Shown piece after piece: positions 47,400 to 56,066 of a stretch of 64,000 nucleotides of DNA. The notes under the pieces are model-generated. The model worked only from the letters and a program-made list of their open reading frames with translations. It did no database searches and was not told the DNA's origin. The stretch lies in assembly GCF_001691565.1 (NCBI RefSeq), contig NZ_MAYO01000002.1, positions 201,376 to 265,375 of the forward strand, given 5' to 3'. This DNA comes from Microbacterium oleivorans (GTDB taxonomy: Bacteria; Actinomycetota; Actinomycetes; Actinomycetales; Microbacteriaceae). Within the stretch, counting starts at the first letter, position 1. Every line of letters starts with the position of its first letter. Made by a program: the position numbers and the translations under genes.

Positions 47400-47966
47400 A
47401 TGCACCAGACCTCCCGCACCGGCATCCGATCCGTCGTCCTCGCCGCGGCCCTTCTCACGCCCCTCCTCCTGGCGGGCTGCTCCGTGGCCGTCACCGACCC
47501 CGCGTCGAGCTCGACACCCGCAGCGTCGGACCCGCGCAGCTCGATGCCCGACGCACCGGAGGCCTCGGCCGCACCGGACGCCTCGTCGGCGCCGAACGCG
47601 GAGTCGAGCGGCGAGGTGGACCCCGACGTCCGGGCACGCTTGGATCGGACCCGCCTGCGGGATCTGGTGACGCAGAACCTGACCTGTGTCGACGGTTCCG
47701 CGACCGTGGGGCGCGACCTCGACGGGATGTACGTCGAGCTCACCGGTGAATGCTCCACGGTGACGATCCTCGCGAGTGCGGGCGGAGTCCTGCTGCCCGA
47801 CGTCGGCGTCCTCACGATCGAGGGCGACGGAGCGACGGTCATCATGACGTCGGCGAAGAAGATCGCGTTCGACGAGAGCGCCGACATCAACGTCGTCGGC
47901 TGGGAGAGCGGGACGCCGGAGATCGCCTACGCGGGCACCGCCAACGTCACGACGCCCCTGTCCTGA
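47400..47966 (+). CDS. DUF3060 domain lipoprotein
   Basis: A 188-residue exported lipoprotein: signal peptide with the lipobox LLAGC (Cys about 24), a Ser/Ala/Pro-rich linker to about 80, then a DUF3060 domain of short beta-helix-like repeats (GEVDPDVRAR, TVTILASAGGVLLPDVGV, VIMTSAKKIAFD). The function of the domain is unknown. It stands upstream of, and in the same direction as, the two-component pair at 47983 and may be its target or sensor partner; this is inference. Confidence 0.8.
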   Translation: MHQTSRTGIRSVVLAAALLTPLLLAGCSVAVTDPASSSTPAASDPRSSMPDAPEASAAPDASSAPNAESSGEVDPDVRARLDRTRLRDLVTQNLTCVDGSATVGRDLDGMYVELTGECSTVTILASAGGVLLPDVGVLTIEGDGATVIMTSAKKIAFDESADINVVGWESGTPEIAYAGTANVTTPLS

Positions 47967-47970
47967 TCGC

Positions 47971-47976
47971 TACGAT
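47971..47976 (+). promoter_or_regulatory. TACGAT -10 box, response regulator gene
   Basis: TACGAT lies 6 nt before ATG 47983, just after the DUF3060 gene stop. Confidence 0.45.
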
Positions 47977-47982
47977 CCGGGT

Positions 47983-48702
47983 ATGTCCTCCGAAGCGGCG
48001 CCACGACTGCTCCTCGTCGACGACGAGCAGTCGATCACCGAAAGCCTCGCTCCCTTCCTGGGCCGCAGCGGTTTCGACGTCGACGTGGCCGCCGACGGGG
48101 CGGAGGCGCTGCGGGTGATCGAGTCCCAGCATCCCGACATCGTCGTGAGCGACGTCGTGATGCCCGTCGTCGACGGACGCGAGCTCCTGCGACGGCTGCG
48201 GCGCGCGGGGGATGCGACTCCCGTCATCCTGCTCACCCATGTCGGCGAATCGGGGGAGCGGTCGGCGGCGCTCGACGAAGGGGCGGACGATTACCTCAAC
48301 AAGCCGTTCGATCCGCAGGAGCTCGTCTCCCGGGCCCGCGCTGTCCTCCGCCGGGTCGCGGCGGGTGCCGGCGGCCTCGTGTCGTCCGAACTGGTCGAGG
48401 CGGAGGGGCTCCGGCTCGATCGTCCCGCCCGGCGCGTGTGGCGGAACGGTGTCGAGGTCTCGCTCACGCCGAAGGCGTTCCAGCTGCTGGAGTTCCTCAT
48501 GACCCGCCCCGGCGAGGTCCACGCCCGGGAACGGCTCCTCAGCGTCGTGTGGGGGTTCGACTTCGCCGCCCACACGCGCGCCGTCGACAACCGCGTCGCC
48601 GAACTGCGATCCGTCCTGAGGGATGATGCGTCCGCTCCGACGTACATCGAGACAGTACCCGGGGTGGGCTACCGCTTCACGCGATCGGTGCGTCGCGCAT
48701 GA
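47983..48702 (+). CDS. OmpR-family response regulator
   Basis: A 239-residue regulator: receiver 1-125 with the acidic pair DDE at 13-15, phosphoacceptor Asp57 (DIVVSDVVMP) and lysine in YLNKPFDP, then a winged-helix DNA-binding domain with SLTPKAFQLLEFL and TRAVDNRVAELRSVLRDD. It is coupled by a 4-nt overlap (ATGA) to the kinase that follows. Signal and targets are not evident. Confidence 0.9.
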   Translation: MSSEAAPRLLLVDDEQSITESLAPFLGRSGFDVDVAADGAEALRVIESQHPDIVVSDVVMPVVDGRELLRRLRRAGDATPVILLTHVGESGERSAALDEGADDYLNKPFDPQELVSRARAVLRRVAAGAGGLVSSELVEAEGLRLDRPARRVWRNGVEVSLTPKAFQLLEFLMTRPGEVHARERLLSVVWGFDFAAHTRAVDNRVAELRSVLRDDASAPTYIETVPGVGYRFTRSVRRA

Positions 48703-49583
48703 CCGGGCGCCGCGCCCTCTTCGCCGCGTTGCCGACGGTCGCCCTTCTCGTCCTCAGCGTCACGGCCTTCGCAGTGGACCGGCGGACGATCACCGTATCG
48801 GCGCCGCTCGGCGCAGCGATCCTCGTCGCGGCTGCCGTCGCGGGCGCCATCACGGTCGTCGCCCTCACCTGGCGGGGGCACGTGGACCGTGCGTCATCGC
48901 GTGCGGAGCGGCACGCGCTGGAGGCGGCCGCCGCGGAGCACCGTCGGTTCCTCGATCGGCTGGACCACGAACTGAAGAACCCCATCACCGCGATCCGTGC
49001 CGCTGTCGCCGTCAGCGAGGCCGCGACGCCGCAGCTGACGGCGATCGACACCCAGACCACCCGGATGGCGCGTCTGGTCGGAGATCTCCGCAAGCTCGGC
49101 GAACTGCAGACGGCTCCGATGGAGCGCATCCCGGTCGATCCCGGCGGAATCGTCGCCGACGTCGCCGCAACGATCCGCGACGCCCACCGCAGGGAGATCC
49201 GCGTCACGCTGCCGTCGGCACCGTGGCCTCTGCCCGCGGTCACCGGCGACCCGGATCTGCTCTTCACCGCGGTCCACAACGTCGTCGCGAACGCGGTGAA
49301 GTACTCGGAGCCCGGAGACGCGGTGGAGATCCGCGGCATCGAGCGGTCCGGTCGCATCGTCCTCGAAGTCGCCGACACGGGTCGCGGCATCCCCACCGCC
49401 GACGTGCCCTCGGTGCTGCAGGAGCTCGCGCGCGGATCGAACGCGCGTGATCGCCCGGGGAGCGGCCTCGGGCTGGCTCTCGTCCGCACCATCGTCGAGC
49501 GACACGACGGAACCGTCTCGGTGGATTCGCACGAGGGACGAGGTACACGGGTGAGCATCGAGTTCCCCGTCGGAACCGTGTGA
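48699..49583 (+). CDS. Sensor histidine kinase without extracytoplasmic domain
   Basis: A 294-residue kinase with two closely spaced membrane helices (about 8-26 and 36-58) and practically no external loop. A HisKA domain with His90 ([16 protein letters not shown]) and a HATPase ([37 protein letters not shown]) follow. The lack of a sensor loop and of HAMP suggests it reads the membrane itself or a partner protein. It forms a two-component system with the overlapping regulator gene. Confidence 0.88.
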   Translation: MTGRRALFAALPTVALLVLSVTAFAVDRRTITVSAPLGAAILVAAAVAGAITVVALTWRGHVDRASSRAERHALEAAAAEHRRFLDRLDHELKNPITAIRAAVAVSEAATPQLTAIDTQTTRMARLVGDLRKLGELQTAPMERIPVDPGGIVADVAATIRDAHRREIRVTLPSAPWPLPAVTGDPDLLFTAVHNVVANAVKYSEPGDAVEIRGIERSGRIVLEVADTGRGIPTADVPSVLQELARGSNARDRPGSGLGLALVRTIVERHDGTVSVDSHEGRGTRVSIEFPVGTV

Positions 49584-49604
49584 CCGGCGTCCTCAGCGGA
49601 AGCT

Positions 49605-49631
49605 GGGAATAGGCCCAGCCCCGACGTCGTT
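49605..49631 (+). promoter_or_regulatory. SigR/SigH-type promoter of the sigma factor gene
   Basis: GGGAAT (49605-49610), exactly 18 nt, then GTT (49629-49631) matches the consensus for the thiol-oxidative-stress sigma factors SigR/SigH. It stands 43 nt before the preferred start of the sigma gene it precedes, so the gene is very probably self-activated. Confidence 0.85.
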
Positions 49632-49674
49632 GGATCCTCGTGTCGACGACATGCACAGGCGGGAGAGGAGCGGG

Positions 49675-50328
49675 ATGATCGCCACACTGGACGCACCGGA
49701 ACTCGCCGAATGGGCAGACGTAGACTGGCCTGCGATGAACGATCAGGCGGTCGAAGACCCGCGTACCCAGTTCGAGGAGCAGGCGCTCCCCTTCATGGAC
49801 CAGCTCTACGCGGCGGCGATGCGGATGACCCGCAATCCCGCCGATGCGTCGGACCTGGTGCAGGAGACCTTCGTCAAAGCGTTCGCGGCGTGGGCATCCT
49901 TCACGCAGGGGACGAACCTCAAAGCCTGGCTGTACCGCATCCTCACGAACACGTACATCAACACGTATCGCAAGAAGCAACGTGAGCCCTACCAGGGCAC
50001 GATCGACGATCTCGAGGACTGGCAGCTCGGTGGAGCGGAGTCGACGACTGCCTCGTCGGCACGGTCCGCGGAGGCGGAGGCGATCGACCACATGCCGGCG
50101 TCCGTCGTCAAGGACGCTCTGCAGTCCCTTCCCGAAGACTTCCGGCTCGCCGTGTACCTCGCGGACGTCGAAGGGTTCGCGTATCAGGAGATCGCGGACA
50201 TCATGAAAACCCCCATCGGCACGGTCATGAGCCGTCTGCACCGTGGCAGACGACAGCTCCGAGACCTGCTGTCCGACTATGCGAAAGAGCGTGGCATCGA
50301 GGTGCCCGCCACAAGGAGTGCGAAATGA
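49675..50328 (+). CDS. sigR: ECF sigma factor of the SigR/SigH thiol-oxidative-stress type
   Basis: A 217-residue sigma factor with region 2 ([42 protein letters not shown]) and region 4 ([39 protein letters not shown]). These match SigH of mycobacteria and SigR of streptomycetes closely. It directs transcription of thioredoxin and mycothiol genes after disulfide stress. ATG 49675 has GAGGAG 6 nt upstream; ATG 49651 would add eight residues, and a longer isoform from an upstream start is known for Streptomyces SigR. The stop overlaps the anti-sigma start (ATGA). Confidence 0.92.
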   Translation: MIATLDAPELAEWADVDWPAMNDQAVEDPRTQFEEQALPFMDQLYAAAMRMTRNPADASDLVQETFVKAFAAWASFTQGTNLKAWLYRILTNTYINTYRKKQREPYQGTIDDLEDWQLGGAESTTASSARSAEAEAIDHMPASVVKDALQSLPEDFRLAVYLADVEGFAYQEIADIMKTPIGTVMSRLHRGRRQLRDLLSDYAKERGIEVPATRSAK

Positions 50329-50570
50329 CCGATTGCGGTTGCGACAAGGCTCGTACGGACCTCGAGGAGTACCTGCGTAACGAGGTCTGCAACACCCGCC
50401 ACGCCGACATCACCGAGCACCTCGAGAACTGCGCCGAGTGCCGTGACGAAGCGCTCGTCGCGACGACACTCACCGCGGTCGTCGCGCGTGCCTGCAAGGA
50501 GGCCGCGCCCGAGGATCTCCGTGACCAGGTGCTCGCACGTCTGCGGGCGGAGCAGGCCACCCACCACTGA
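50325..50570 (+). CDS. rsrA: Redox-sensitive zinc anti-sigma factor (RsrA/RshA type)
   Basis: An 81-residue anti-sigma factor. The zinc-binding motif H32-x3-C36-x2-C39 plus Cys22 and Cys4/Cys6 fit RsrA, which holds SigR when reduced and releases it when disulfides form. The gene is translationally coupled to the sigma gene by a 4-nt overlap, which sets stoichiometry. It is followed directly by a strong terminator. Confidence 0.92.
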   Translation: MTDCGCDKARTDLEEYLRNEVCNTRHADITEHLENCAECRDEALVATTLTAVVARACKEAAPEDLRDQVLARLRAEQATHH

Positions 50571-50580
50571 CGCGACGTAC

Positions 50581-50630
50581 CCTGATACGGCAGAAGGCCC
50601 CGCCGCGGCGGGGCCTTCTGCCGTATCAGG
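50581..50630. terminator. 50-bp perfect palindrome, bidirectional terminator
   Basis: Fully self-complementary over 50 bases (25 per arm, centre CCGCGG) between the convergent rsrA and kgd genes. It lies 10 nt after the rsrA stop and 8 nt before the kgd stop. Confidence 0.85.
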
Positions 50631-50638
50631 AGGGACGC

Positions 50639-53600
50639 TCAGAAGTTCAGCGCCTGCTCCATGATCTCGGCGTGCTGGCGCGCGTGGACCTTCGGTGAGC
50701 CGGTGGCCGTGGATGCCGCTGCCGACCGGGAGATCCGCTTGATGGTCCGACCGTGGAGGTGCTTGACCACCTCGAGGGCGATGAACGGCCAGGCGCCCTG
50801 GTTCTCCGGCTCCTCCTGGACCCAGTAGAGCTCGGCGTTCGGGTAGCTGTCGAGGATCGTGTTGAGCTGGTCGATCGGCGCCGGGTAGTACTGCTCCAGC
50901 CGGACCAGAGCGACCTTCTCATTCGGGTTCTTCTCGACCTCCGCGGCGAGGTCCCAATGGATCTTGCCGGCGTGGAGGAGGACGCGGGTGACGGCCGCGC
51001 GGTCGAGCGAACGCTCGTCGTCGATGACCGGCTCGAACCGGCCCTCGAGGAAGTCCTCGACGGGGCTCGTCGCATTCCGCAACCGCAGCATCGCCTTGGG
51101 CGTGAAGACCACGAGCGGACGGCGCGGACGGGCGTACGCCTGGCGCCGAAGCAGGTGGAAGTACGACGCGGGCGTCGACGGGCGGGCCACGGTCATGTTG
51201 TCCTGCGCGCACATCTGCAAGTAGCGCTCGATTCGCGCCGAGGAGTGGTCGGGTCCCTGGCCCTCGTAGCCGTGGGGGAGCAGGAGCACGACGCCCGACT
51301 GCTGTCCCCACTTCTGCTCAGCCGAGGAGATGAACTCGTCGATGACCGACTGCGCGCCGTTGGCGAAGTCGCCGAACTGGGCCTCCCACAGGGTGAGGGT
51401 GTCGGCGCGCTCGACGGAGTAGCCGTACTCGAAGGCCATGGCCGCATACTCGCTCAGAAGCGAGTCGTAGACGTAGAAGCGGCCCTGGTTATCGCTCAGG
51501 TTCGCCAGCGGCAGCCACTCCTGGCCGTTGGCCCGGTCGTGCATCACGGCGTGACGGGTCACGAACGTGCCGCGGCGGACGTCCTGGCCGGCCAGACGGA
51601 CGTTCGAGCCCTCGGCAAGCAGGGATCCGAAGGCGAGCAGCTCGCCGAAGCCCCAGTCGATCTTGCCGTTGCGGCTCATGTCGTAGCGCTTGTCGAGAAG
51701 CTGCTGGAGCTTGGTGTGCACCGTGAAGCCCTCGGGCTTGTTCACGAAGGCGTCGCCGATGCGCTCGATGACGTCACGGCCGACGGCGGTCGAGTCGGGC
51801 TCGCCGACTGCGGGCTCGGCCTGTCCCTCGGACGAGACCACTGGCGATGTCCCGGTCTGGGCGGCGTGGATCTCGGCGAAGGCGATCTCGAGGCGGTTCT
51901 GGAAGTCCTGCTTGGCCTTCTCGTACTCCTCCTCGGTGATGTCGCCGCGGCCGACGAGCGCCTCGGTGTAGAGCTTGCGGACCGACCGCTTCGCCTCGAT
52001 GAGGTTGGTCATGAGCGGCTGGGTCATCGACGGGTCGTCGCCCTCGTTGTGACCGCGGCGGCGGTAGCAGACGAGGTCGATGACGACGTCGCGGTTGAAC
52101 TCCTGGCGGTACCGGAAGGCGAGTTCGGCGACATGGACGACGGCCTCGGGGTCGTCGCCGTTCACGTGGAAGATCGGCGCCTGGATCGTCTTGGCGACGT
52201 CGGTCGCGTAGATCGAGGTGCGGGCATCGAGCGGAAGGGTCGTGAAGCCGACCTGGTTGTTGACGACCACGTGGACCGTACCGCCGGTCCGGTAGCCGCG
52301 CAGACGTGACATCTGCAGCGTCTCCATGACGACGCCCTGGCCCGCGAAGGCGGCGTCGCCGTGGACGAGGATCGGCAGCCAGGAGAACGACCCGATGGGG
52401 AGACGGTCCTGCTTGGCCCGGACGATCCCCTCGAGGACGCCGTCGACGGTCTCGAGGTGCGAGGGGTTCGCCGCGAGGTAGACGGGGAGCTCCTCGCCGC
52501 CGTCGGCGACGAAGGTGCCCTGGGTGCCCAGGTGGTACTTGACGTCGCCCGATCCGCTCTTCGACCCGACGGCGACGGAGCCCTCGAATTCCCGGAAGAG
52601 CTGGCTGTAGGTCTTGCCGGCGACGTTCGTGAGGACGTTCAGGCGCCCGCGGTGCGCCATGGCGATCGCGGCTCCGTCGAGACCCTCGCCGGCAGCGCCC
52701 TGGAGGATCTGGTCGAGGAGCGGGACGAGCGACTCGCCGCCCTCCAGGCTGAAGCGCTTCTGCCCGACGAACTTCGTCTGCAGGAAGGTCTCGAAGGCCT
52801 CGGCCTCGTTGAGCTTGCCGAGGACGCGGAGTTGCTCGTCGTGGCCGGGCTTCTGGTACTTGACCTCGAGGTTGTCCTGGAACCACTTGCGCTGCGTCGG
52901 GTCCTGGATGTGCATGTACTCGACGCCGACGGTGCGGCAGTACGAGTCGCGGAGGATCCCGAGGATGTCGCGCAGCTTCATGGTGCGCTTGCCGCCGAAG
53001 CCGTTCGTGACGAACTCGCGGTCGAGGTCCCAGAACGTCAGCCCGTGGTTCTCGATCTCGAGGTCGGGGTGCGTGCGCTGGACGTATTCGAGCGGGTCGA
53101 TGTCGGCCATCATGTGCCCGCGTACGCGGTACGAGTTGATGAGCTCCTGCACGCGGGCGGTCTTGTCGACGCGCTCGGCGATGTCGACCTTGATGTCGCT
53201 CGACCAGCGGATGGGGGAGTAGGGGATGCGGAGGGCCGCGAAGATGTCGTCGTAGAACCCCTCCTGACCGATGAGGAGCTGGTGCACGATCTTGAGGAAC
53301 TCGCCCGAGCCCGCGCCCTGGATGACGCGGTGGTCGTAGGTGCTCGTGAGAGTGATGGTCTTGCCGATGCCGAGCTCGCCCAGGGTCTTCTCGCTCGCGC
53401 CCTGGAACTCGGCCGGGTAGTCGAGGGCGCCGGCGCCGATGATGCAGCCCTGGCCCTTCATGAGGCGGGGGACGGAGTGGACCGTGCCGATGCCGCCGGG
53501 GTTGGTGAGCGAGACGGTGGTGCCCTGGAAGTCGGCGGCCGTCAGCTTGTTCTTGCGCGCACGCTGGACCAGGTCCTCGTACGCGGAGAGGTACTCGCCG

Positions 53601-54346
53601 AAGGTGAGCGTCTCCGCCTGCTTGATGCTCGGCACCATGAGCGCGCGGGTGCCGTCGGGCTTCGGGAGGTCGATCGCGATGCCCAGGTTGATGTGGGCGG
53701 GGGCGACGACGGAGGGCTTGCCGTCGACCTCGGCGTAGTAGACGTTCTGCGTCGGGAACGCCTTCAACGCCTGGATCAGCGCCCAGCCGATGATGTGGGT
53801 GAAGCTGACCTTGCCGCCGCGCGTGCGGGACATGTGGTTGTTGATGACGATGCGGTTGTCGATCATCAGCTTCGCGGGGATCGTGCGCACGCTCGTCGCC
53901 GTGGGAACGGTCAGCGACTCGTCCATGTTCGCGGCGAGGGTCTTGGGGAGACCGCGCAGCGGGGTGACGGTGTCCTCGAGGGTGGCCTTCTCACCGGTGG
54001 CGGCCTTCGGCGCCTCGGCCGGGATCGGCTGCGGTGCCGCAGGGCGGGCGGTCGTGCGGGCGACGGGCGCGGTGCCGGTGGGAGCGGGGCGCGATTCCGG
54101 GGCGGGGGCGGGTGCCGCCGGCGCCCCGGCAGGGGCTGCCGGAGCGGATGCCGTCGGTGCCGACTTCTCGGTCGATGCTCCACCGGACGGGGCGTCGGGG
54201 GTGTAGGCCTCGAGGATCGGCCACCATTCCTTGTCCACCGAGTTCTTGTCGCGGCTGTACTGCTCGTACAGCTCTGCGACGAGCCATTCGTTGGCTCCGA
54301 ACTCCCCGTCGCTCGTAGTTCCCACGCCGGTCGCCTGACTGGACAC
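50639..54346 (-). CDS. kgd: Multifunctional 2-oxoglutarate decarboxylase/dehydrogenase E1-E2 component
   Basis: A 1235-residue fused enzyme of the TCA cycle, as found in actinobacteria. Residues 1-50 are the helical E1 N segment (WLVAELYEQY). A Pro/Ala linker runs to about 120, without lipoyl domain. An E2-type succinyltransferase domain follows at about 125-360 with TSTYDHRVIQGA (DHRV 338-341), then a thiamine-diphosphate E1 domain with RVRGHMMADIDPL, MAHRGRLN (563-570) and GDAAFAGQGVV. It makes succinyl-CoA with separate E2/E3 subunits, or succinic semialdehyde or 2-hydroxy-3-oxoadipate. In mycobacteria GarA inhibits it. The start is GTG 54346 with AGGCGGA upstream. Confidence 0.94.
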   Translation of the reverse strand: MSSQATGVGTTSDGEFGANEWLVAELYEQYSRDKNSVDKEWWPILEAYTPDAPSGGASTEKSAPTASAPAAPAGAPAAPAPAPESRPAPTGTAPVARTTARPAAPQPIPAEAPKAATGEKATLEDTVTPLRGLPKTLAANMDESLTVPTATSVRTIPAKLMIDNRIVINNHMSRTRGGKVSFTHIIGWALIQALKAFPTQNVYYAEVDGKPSVVAPAHINLGIAIDLPKPDGTRALMVPSIKQAETLTFGEYLSAYEDLVQRARKNKLTAADFQGTTVSLTNPGGIGTVHSVPRLMKGQGCIIGAGALDYPAEFQGASEKTLGELGIGKTITLTSTYDHRVIQGAGSGEFLKIVHQLLIGQEGFYDDIFAALRIPYSPIRWSSDIKVDIAERVDKTARVQELINSYRVRGHMMADIDPLEYVQRTHPDLEIENHGLTFWDLDREFVTNGFGGKRTMKLRDILGILRDSYCRTVGVEYMHIQDPTQRKWFQDNLEVKYQKPGHDEQLRVLGKLNEAEAFETFLQTKFVGQKRFSLEGGESLVPLLDQILQGAAGEGLDGAAIAMAHRGRLNVLTNVAGKTYSQLFREFEGSVAVGSKSGSGDVKYHLGTQGTFVADGGEELPVYLAANPSHLETVDGVLEGIVRAKQDRLPIGSFSWLPILVHGDAAFAGQGVVMETLQMSRLRGYRTGGTVHVVVNNQVGFTTLPLDARTSIYATDVAKTIQAPIFHVNGDDPEAVVHVAELAFRYRQEFNRDVVIDLVCYRRRGHNEGDDPSMTQPLMTNLIEAKRSVRKLYTEALVGRGDITEEEYEKAKQDFQNRLEIAFAEIHAAQTGTSPVVSSEGQAEPAVGEPDSTAVGRDVIERIGDAFVNKPEGFTVHTKLQQLLDKRYDMSRNGKIDWGFGELLAFGSLLAEGSNVRLAGQDVRRGTFVTRHAVMHDRANGQEWLPLANLSDNQGRFYVYDSLLSEYAAMAFEYGYSVERADTLTLWEAQFGDFANGAQSVIDEFISSAEQKWGQQSGVVLLLPHGYEGQGPDHSSARIERYLQMCAQDNMTVARPSTPASYFHLLRRQAYARPRRPLVVFTPKAMLRLRNATSPVEDFLEGRFEPVIDDERSLDRAAVTRVLLHAGKIHWDLAAEVEKNPNEKVALVRLEQYYPAPIDQLNTILDSYPNAELYWVQEEPENQGAWPFIALEVVKHLHGRTIKRISRSAAASTATGSPKVHARQHAEIMEQALNF

Positions 54347-54482
54347 GGTTCCGCCTGCTTTCGTCGTCGACGTTCGAATTGTGCGGGCCTCGCGCGGCCT
54401 CGCGCACAGACGTCAAGGGTATCCCAGGTTGCCGCCCCTCCGACCCGCGCAGCCCGCCCGGACACGGGGGTTCCTCGTCGCC

Positions 54483-54488
54483 TAGCGT
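54483..54488 (+). promoter_or_regulatory. TAGCGT -10 box of guaB1
   Basis: TAGCGT lies 6 nt before ATG 54495, consistent with a leaderless transcript. Confidence 0.5.
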
Positions 54489-54494
54489 GGGTGT

Positions 54495-55949
54495 ATGCAC
54501 TTCTCCGGCGAGCGGCCCGCAGGCGACCTGACCTACTCCGACGTGTTCCTCGTACCGCGGCGTTCCGACGTGGCGAGCCGGTTGGACGTCGACCTGTCGC
54601 CGGGGGACGGAACGAGCGCGACCATCCCTCTCGTCGCCTCGAACATGAACTCGGTCACGGGTCCCCGCTTGGCCGCCACCCTCGCGCGCCGCGGCGGTCT
54701 CGCCGTCCTGCCGCAGGACATGGCGCTCCAGGACGTCGATGCCGGCATCCGGTGGGTCAAGGAACAGCCGGTGCGCTGGGACACGCCGCTCGTGCTCCCG
54801 CCCGAGGCTCTGGTCGCCGACGCCGCGGCCCTCCTGCCGGCGGCGGCGGGACACGGCATCGTCGTCGCAGCGCGCGCGGACCGGGTCCACGTGGACGACA
54901 TCCTCGGCATCGTGCCGGCCGAGCGGCTGGGCACCGCCCTGCCCGACGCCCGCCTCGGAGACCTCGTGCGGGGACGGGCGGCATCCATCGACGCGGACGA
55001 CGTCGACACCGCACGCGCAGCGTTCGACCTCCTGATCGCGGCGGAGGTCGACATCGTCACCGTCGTGCAGCACGGATACCTCGTCGGGACCCTCTCGCAG
55101 CGGACCGCGCTCCGCTCCTCGCTCTACCGGCCGGCCGTCGATGCCGACGGCCGGCTGAGCGTCGCCGCGGCCGTCGGGATCAACGGCGATGTCGCGGCCA
55201 AGGCGCGCGCGCTCGCCGCCGCCGGTGTCGATGCGCTCGTCGTCGACACGGCGCACGGGCACCAGGAGAGCATGATCCGGGCGCTCCGCGCGGTCGCCGC
55301 CGAGGACCTCGGTCTTCCGATCGTCGCGGGAAACGTCGTGACGGCGGAAGGCGTGCGGGACCTCGTCGAGGCCGGGGCGACGATCCTGAAGGTCGGCGTG
55401 GGGCCCGGCGCCATGTGCACGACCCGCATGATGACGGCCGTCGGACGTCCGCAGTTCTCGGCCGTGCTCGAGACGGCCGAAGCGGCCGGCGCGGCCGGTG
55501 CGCACGTCTGGGCCGACGGCGGCGTCCGCTACCCCCGCGACGTCGCCCTGGCGCTCGCGGCAGGTGCGGCATCCGTCATGATCGGTTCCTGGTTCGCCGG
55601 CACGATCGAGGCGCCCGGTGACCTGCGGGTCGACGCGGAGGGGCGCGTGTTCAAGGAGTCGTGGGGGATGGCCTCCACGAAGGCCGTGCAGGGACGCTTC
55701 GGCCGGCTCGACCCGTTCGAGCGAGCGCGCAAGGAACTGTTCGCGGAGGGGATCTCGTCGTCGCGCATCTACCTGGACCCGTTGCGGCCGAGCGTCGAGG
55801 ACCTCCTCGACATGATCACCTCGGGAGTCCGATCCTCGTTCACCTACGCGGGAGCGGCGACAGTCGCGGACTTCCATGAGCGCGCGACGGTCGGCTTCCA
55901 GTCCGCCGCCGGTTACGAAGAGGGCAAGGCGCTGCCCGTCAGCTGGTGA
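54495..55949 (+). CDS. guaB1: GuaB1-family IMP dehydrogenase-related protein (GMP reductase)
   Basis: A 484-residue barrel enzyme with two CBS domains (about 95-210) inserted in the barrel, as in IMPDH. The active-site loop has the catalytic cysteine in GPGAMCTTRMMT, with VDTAHGH and DGGVRYPRDVALALAAGA for substrate binding. Actinobacterial GuaB1 proteins act as GMP reductases that recycle guanine to IMP; the loop residues differ from classical GuaB (GxGSxCTTR). The start is supported by a TAGCGT box 6 nt upstream. No guaB or guaA gene is nearby. Confidence 0.88.
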   Translation: MHFSGERPAGDLTYSDVFLVPRRSDVASRLDVDLSPGDGTSATIPLVASNMNSVTGPRLAATLARRGGLAVLPQDMALQDVDAGIRWVKEQPVRWDTPLVLPPEALVADAAALLPAAAGHGIVVAARADRVHVDDILGIVPAERLGTALPDARLGDLVRGRAASIDADDVDTARAAFDLLIAAEVDIVTVVQHGYLVGTLSQRTALRSSLYRPAVDADGRLSVAAAVGINGDVAAKARALAAAGVDALVVDTAHGHQESMIRALRAVAAEDLGLPIVAGNVVTAEGVRDLVEAGATILKVGVGPGAMCTTRMMTAVGRPQFSAVLETAEAAGAAGAHVWADGGVRYPRDVALALAAGAASVMIGSWFAGTIEAPGDLRVDAEGRVFKESWGMASTKAVQGRFGRLDPFERARKELFAEGISSSRIYLDPLRPSVEDLLDMITSGVRSSFTYAGAATVADFHERATVGFQSAAGYEEGKALPVSW

Positions 55950-55981
55950 GAGAACGCGCCCGCGTGACGCGCGCGGTGCCG

Positions 55982-55987
55982 TAGAAT
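55982..55987 (+). promoter_or_regulatory. TAGAAT -10 box of the CNNM operon
   Basis: TAGAAT lies 10 nt before ATG 55998 of the short leader ORF. The predicted 5' end of the mRNA falls within a few bases of that ATG, leaving about 70 nt before the CNNM start. Confidence 0.6.
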
Positions 55988-55997
55988 CGTCCGCACA

Positions 55998-56066
55998 ATG
56001 GACGACCCTCCCAGTAGACCTTCGCCCCACCGACCCTGTTCCCCGATGATCGGGGGTGACGTGTGA
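55998..56066 (+). CDS. Proline-rich 22-residue leader peptide upstream of CNNM transporter gene
   Basis: A short ORF too small for routine gene calling. It opens with Met-Asp-Asp-Pro-Pro and contains six prolines in its first 16 residues. ATG 55998 is 10 nt after a TAGAAT box, so it is probably translated from the very 5' end of the mRNA. Its TGA stop (56064-56066) shares its last base with the ATG of the CNNM gene. Codons 15-19 run through the hairpin that covers the CNNM ribosome-binding site. Acidic/proline-rich leader ORFs of this kind sense Mg2+ upstream of Salmonella mgtA and mgtC. This is inferred to be a regulatory peptide; it has not been shown. Confidence 0.6.
   Translation: MDDPPSRPSPHRPCSPMIGGDV
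56041..56055 (+). promoter_or_regulatory. Hairpin masking the CNNM ribosome-binding site
   Basis: CCCCGAT-G-ATCGGGG is a perfect inverted repeat, with a 5-bp all-GC stem in RNA. Its right arm is the G-run (56052-56056) that serves as Shine-Dalgarno for ATG 56066. Ribosomes translating the leader ORF would open it. Confidence 0.55.

Noticed and set aside
52361..55621. 1086-codon frame opposite kgd and running into guaB1
   Set aside because: It crosses two well-supported genes and has no family features.
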